Assembly (NCBI GenBank): GCA_017983975.1
Contig: JAGOAL010000015.1
Coordinates: forward strand, 1-42,860
Direction: 5' to 3'
From: Flavobacterium sp.
GTDB lineage: Bacteria > Bacteroidota > Bacteroidia > Flavobacteriales > Flavobacteriaceae
Length of the DNA stretch: 42,860 nucleotides
How positions within the stretch are numbered: position 1 is the stretch's first letter; every line of letters starts with the position of its first letter. Under the pieces are notes generated by a model. The model saw only the letters and a list, made by a program, of their open reading frames with translations, was not told the DNA's origin and made no database searches. Shown here one piece after another: positions 40,504 to 42,860 of this stretch. The position numbers and the translations under genes were made by a program.

Positions 40504-40863
40504 ATGGGAACTATAAAATTAAATAATATTCGAACTTTTTCTTATCATGGTTGTTTAGTAGAAGAATCAAAAATAGGATCAGATTACCGAGTAGATTTAG
40601 AAATAAAAACCGATTTACGAAAATCGGCACAAACCGATGAATTATCTGATACTGTTGATTATGTTTTACTGAATAAAATTGTAGTGGAAGAAATGGCAAT
40701 TCGTTCAAAACTATTAGAACATGTGGGGCAACGCATTATTACCCGATGTTTTTCAGAAATTCCGGCGGTATCTAGAATAAAACTTGAGGTTTCAAAATTA
40801 AATCCGCCAATAGGTGGTGATGTTGAAGCGGTTACTATTGAAATGGAAGAGTTTAGAAATTAA
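40504..40863 (+). CDS. folB: Dihydroneopterin aldolase
   Basis: The 119-residue protein is a small FolB: IKLNNIRTFSYHGCLVEES near the start with the conserved Tyr-His-Gly, YRVDLEIKTDLR, DTVDYVLLNKIVVEEM, LLEHVGQRIITRCF and KLNPPIGGDVEAVTIEM near the end (the Lys-x-x-Pro-Pro motif). It converts dihydroneopterin to hydroxymethyldihydropterin in folate synthesis. No other folate gene is in the window. It ends in a strong bidirectional terminator. Confidence 0.95.
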   Translation: MGTIKLNNIRTFSYHGCLVEESKIGSDYRVDLEIKTDLRKSAQTDELSDTVDYVLLNKIVVEEMAIRSKLLEHVGQRIITRCFSEIPAVSRIKLEVSKLNPPIGGDVEAVTIEMEEFRN

Positions 40864-40890
40864 AAAAGAGCTTAACAGCTCTTTTTTTTT
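40864..40890. terminator. Bidirectional terminator between folB and the sulfatase-like gene
   Basis: AAAAGAGCT (40864-40872), loop TAAC, AGCTCTTTT (40877-40885), with T9 on the plus strand and AAAAAA/T on the other. It begins 1 bp after the folB stop and serves both convergent genes. Confidence 0.93.
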
Positions 40891-42808
40891 ATTCTAATCT
40901 ATATTTTCTTCCTTTATATAAATTGCTGGATGCAATAATGTGTGCTAAAGCGTCTTTTGCTAGTTCTTTATTTAATGGAGCAGGAACTAATTCGGTATCA
41001 CTTTTTACGGTAAATTGTAATGGTTTAGCATTTGGATTCATTATAATAACTTCATTTTCAACTCGAAACGCATAGGTTTCATGAAATAACATAATAGTTC
41101 TTCCTTTAGTTCCTTTCGGTAATTTAATTAAATTTCGGCCAGGCATTGTTGAATTTGTTGTGATACCCGATAATGCTAAAACGGTTGATGGAATATCCAT
41201 TTGACTTGCTAAATTATCGTAGGTAATTCCTTTTTTTACATTAGGCGCAATGATTAAAGCTGGAATATGAAACTTGTTAATTGGAACTAAATTTTTTCCG
41301 TAGGTTCTTGTATTATGATCGGCAATTACTACAAAAATAGTGTTGTTAAAATAAGCCTCTTTTTTAGCTAAATCGAAAAATTTTCCGATGGAAAAATCGG
41401 CATATTTCATGGCGTTATTTACGGTGTTTTTTGGTTGTTCGTATAAATTAATTCTACCTTCTGGAAACTCAAAAGGTTCATGATTTGAAGTAGAAAACAT
41501 CAAAGAAAAGAATGATTTATTTCCTAAACTTTTAAAATATTCATTGGCTTTAACCGCTAAATCTTCATCCGAATATCCCCAAGTTCCTTTCATGGCATAT
41601 TTCTTTCCATCGGCATCAAAATCAGTTTCGTCAATAATATTTTTAAAACCATTTCCATTAAAAAAAGAAGCCATATTATCAAAATTTGCCATGCCGCCAT
41701 ATATAAAACTGGTATCATAATTTTGTTTACCAAAAACTTCCGCTAATGTAAAAAACCCTTGTTGCGAACCACTTAATTTTACAACACTTTCAGAAGGATT
41801 AGGAAGAAACCCAGAAGTTACTTGTTCAATTCCTCTTACGCTACGAGTTCCTGTACAATATAGATTAGTAAACAATAAACCTTCTTTGCTTAATTTATCT
41901 AATTCTGGAGTTAAGGGTAATCCGTTTAAACATCCAACATATTCGGCACCTAAGCTTTCTTGTAAAAAGATAACAACATTGTATTTTGGTTGAATAGTAT
42001 CAGGTTTTACATGATGTAAAAAAGGAATTTCAGGATTAATAAATTCAGAAACATCCATGTATTTTTTCACTCTTGCATAAGCCTCTAATTCATCCATCTT
42101 TCCGTATTTTTTTACATCACCTTCATTTTTAATTGAATAAGCGGCAAATGCAACTGTATAGAGAGAATTTAAACCTAATGAATTTGTCATTTGGTCTGAA
42201 CAAAATATCGCATTACTAGCGTTAATAGGGCGTTTTGAGGTTAGACTTCCTCTGGCTCCAAAAAACAAGAAAAAGGCAACTATTGGAAATAAAAATAATT
42301 TTGTTTTATAAGCGCTTTCAATTGGATAAAATAAATTTTTACCTTTTTTAAAAGCAAAAAATAATGCAATACCCATTAAAATAGAAGTAATAATTAATGA
42401 AGGTAAATAACTTTTAAGAAGTGTACCAACTACTTCCTTTGGATAAATTAAATAGTCTAAAAACAAACGATTTGGTCGTGTATCATATTGATTAATAAAA
42501 TCTAGTGTTGCTAGCTCCATTAATAATAATAGAAATAAAAAGAATATAAAATAACTGTTTAGAAACTTTTTAAAGTAATTTAAAATAGAATTTGGAAGTA
42601 ATGAAATTAGTACTGTTGGTAAAAAAGCAACGTAACAAAGTAGAATTAAATCAAAACGGATTCCTATTGTAAATACTTGCCAATAATTTTCATTTTCAAT
42701 TACACGCTCTTTAAAGATAAAAAATAGAATTATTCTACTAATTGTTGTAATTGTTAAACCAATTAAAAAAAAAATAAATATTGGTTTTAGAAATGTAAAA
42801 TTCTTCAT
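40889..42808 (-). CDS. LTA synthase / sulfatase family membrane protein
   Basis: From ATG 42808 the protein has 639 residues. The frame extends 27 nt upstream only through a TTG that lies inside the promoter box, so 42808 is preferred. Five hydrophobic segments in the first about 200 residues are followed by a sulfatase/LTA-synthase-like domain: NVVIFLQESLGAEYVG, GTRSVRGIEQVTSGFLP with the likely catalytic Thr, FIYGGMANFDNM, SFFSLMFSTSNHEPF and FVVIADHNTR. The fold is that of phosphoglycerol or phosphoethanolamine transferases acting outside the inner membrane. Since Gram-negatives lack LTA, the substrate is unclear. Confidence 0.92.
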   Translation of the reverse strand: MKNFTFLKPIFIFFLIGLTITTISRIILFFIFKERVIENENYWQVFTIGIRFDLILLCYVAFLPTVLISLLPNSILNYFKKFLNSYFIFFLFLLLLMELATLDFINQYDTRPNRLFLDYLIYPKEVVGTLLKSYLPSLIITSILMGIALFFAFKKGKNLFYPIESAYKTKLFLFPIVAFFLFFGARGSLTSKRPINASNAIFCSDQMTNSLGLNSLYTVAFAAYSIKNEGDVKKYGKMDELEAYARVKKYMDVSEFINPEIPFLHHVKPDTIQPKYNVVIFLQESLGAEYVGCLNGLPLTPELDKLSKEGLLFTNLYCTGTRSVRGIEQVTSGFLPNPSESVVKLSGSQQGFFTLAEVFGKQNYDTSFIYGGMANFDNMASFFNGNGFKNIIDETDFDADGKKYAMKGTWGYSDEDLAVKANEYFKSLGNKSFFSLMFSTSNHEPFEFPEGRINLYEQPKNTVNNAMKYADFSIGKFFDLAKKEAYFNNTIFVVIADHNTRTYGKNLVPINKFHIPALIIAPNVKKGITYDNLASQMDIPSTVLALSGITTNSTMPGRNLIKLPKGTKGRTIMLFHETYAFRVENEVIIMNPNAKPLQFTVKSDTELVPAPLNKELAKDALAHIIASSNLYKGRKYRLE

Positions 42809-42832
42809 AATTAATAAACTATTTAATTTGTA

Positions 42833-42840
42833 CAAAAGTA
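42833..42840 (-). promoter_or_regulatory. -7 box for the sulfatase-like gene
   Basis: TACTTTTG on the minus strand matches TAnnTTTG and lies 24 bp upstream of the ATG at 42808. Confidence 0.65.
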
Positions 42841-42860
42841 AATTTAAAAACGAATTATTT

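Overview
The window is chromosomal DNA of a member of the Bacteroidota, almost certainly a Flavobacteriaceae bacterium close to Flavobacterium. The signs are an AT-rich sequence (roughly one third G+C by eye), Bacteroidota-type promoters with a TAnnTTTG -7 box, many lipoproteins, families largely confined to this phylum (DUF5689, DUF2480, DUF4175, DUF4837, Bacteroidota OmpH), and a long SUF operon in the flavobacterial order. I saw no rRNA, tRNA, CRISPR array, phage or complete insertion sequence. Almost everything is housekeeping.

Layout. Positions 1-1904 (+) hold the 3' end of a surface protein and a DUF5689 lipoprotein. Then come hflX (1993-3216, +) and an unrecognised AT-rich lipoprotein (3290-4207, +). 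Positions 4225-11759 (-) are the SUF iron-sulfur operon, transcribed sufA, sufB, sufC, sufD, sufS, a small lipoprotein gene, sufE, a GxxExxY nuclease-like gene, a DUF59 (SufT-like) gene and a DUF2480 gene. Positions 11995-19475 (+) encode an MBL hydrolase, an S8 lipoprotein protease, an M1 aminopeptidase, RNase P protein, an S41 C-terminal processing protease and a double-OmpA protein. Positions 19477-23712 (-) encode an ElaA-like acetyltransferase, a DUF4837 lipoprotein, an MltD-like transglycosylase and phosphoglycerate kinase. A DNA polymerase III delta'-like gene and a DoxX gene follow on + (23870-25413). Positions 25410-35222 (-) hold a Pif1-like helicase, an OmpH/Skp lipoprotein, a SAM methyltransferase, mnmG, ybeY and a DUF4175 membrane protein. 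The right end holds gltX and an SPFH gene (+), glnS (-), folB (+) and an LTA-synthase/sulfatase-like protein (-).

The interesting signals lie mostly between the genes. (1) Three perfect 16-bp parS (ParB) sites surround mnmG. One is translated as the C-terminal MFHVEQ of YbeY, one sits in the mnmG leader, and the middle of the cluster overlaps the mnmG promoter. This suggests the window is near the replication origin. (2) A set of intergenic elements is built of 7-9 nt words repeated in tandem and often inverted. One pair of such inverted repeats encloses the GxxExxY gene inside the SUF operon like a cassette. A GC-rich pair fills the sufA-sufB gap with no gene between its arms, and others abut mnmG, the DUF59 and methyltransferase genes, gltX and glnS/folB. 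I interpret these as one family of small cassette-like elements, full and empty, resembling 23S rRNA intervening sequences placed in mRNA operons. (3) gltX carries an in-frame, AT-rich insertion of about 130 codons in its anticodon-binding half, not seen in the usual protein of about 505 residues.

Functionally, the SUF genes form one Fe-S assembly and delivery unit. mnmG, ybeY, rnpA, hflX, gltX and glnS serve tRNA, rRNA and translation, while the protease, OmpA, OmpH, transglycosylase and lipoprotein genes serve the cell envelope.
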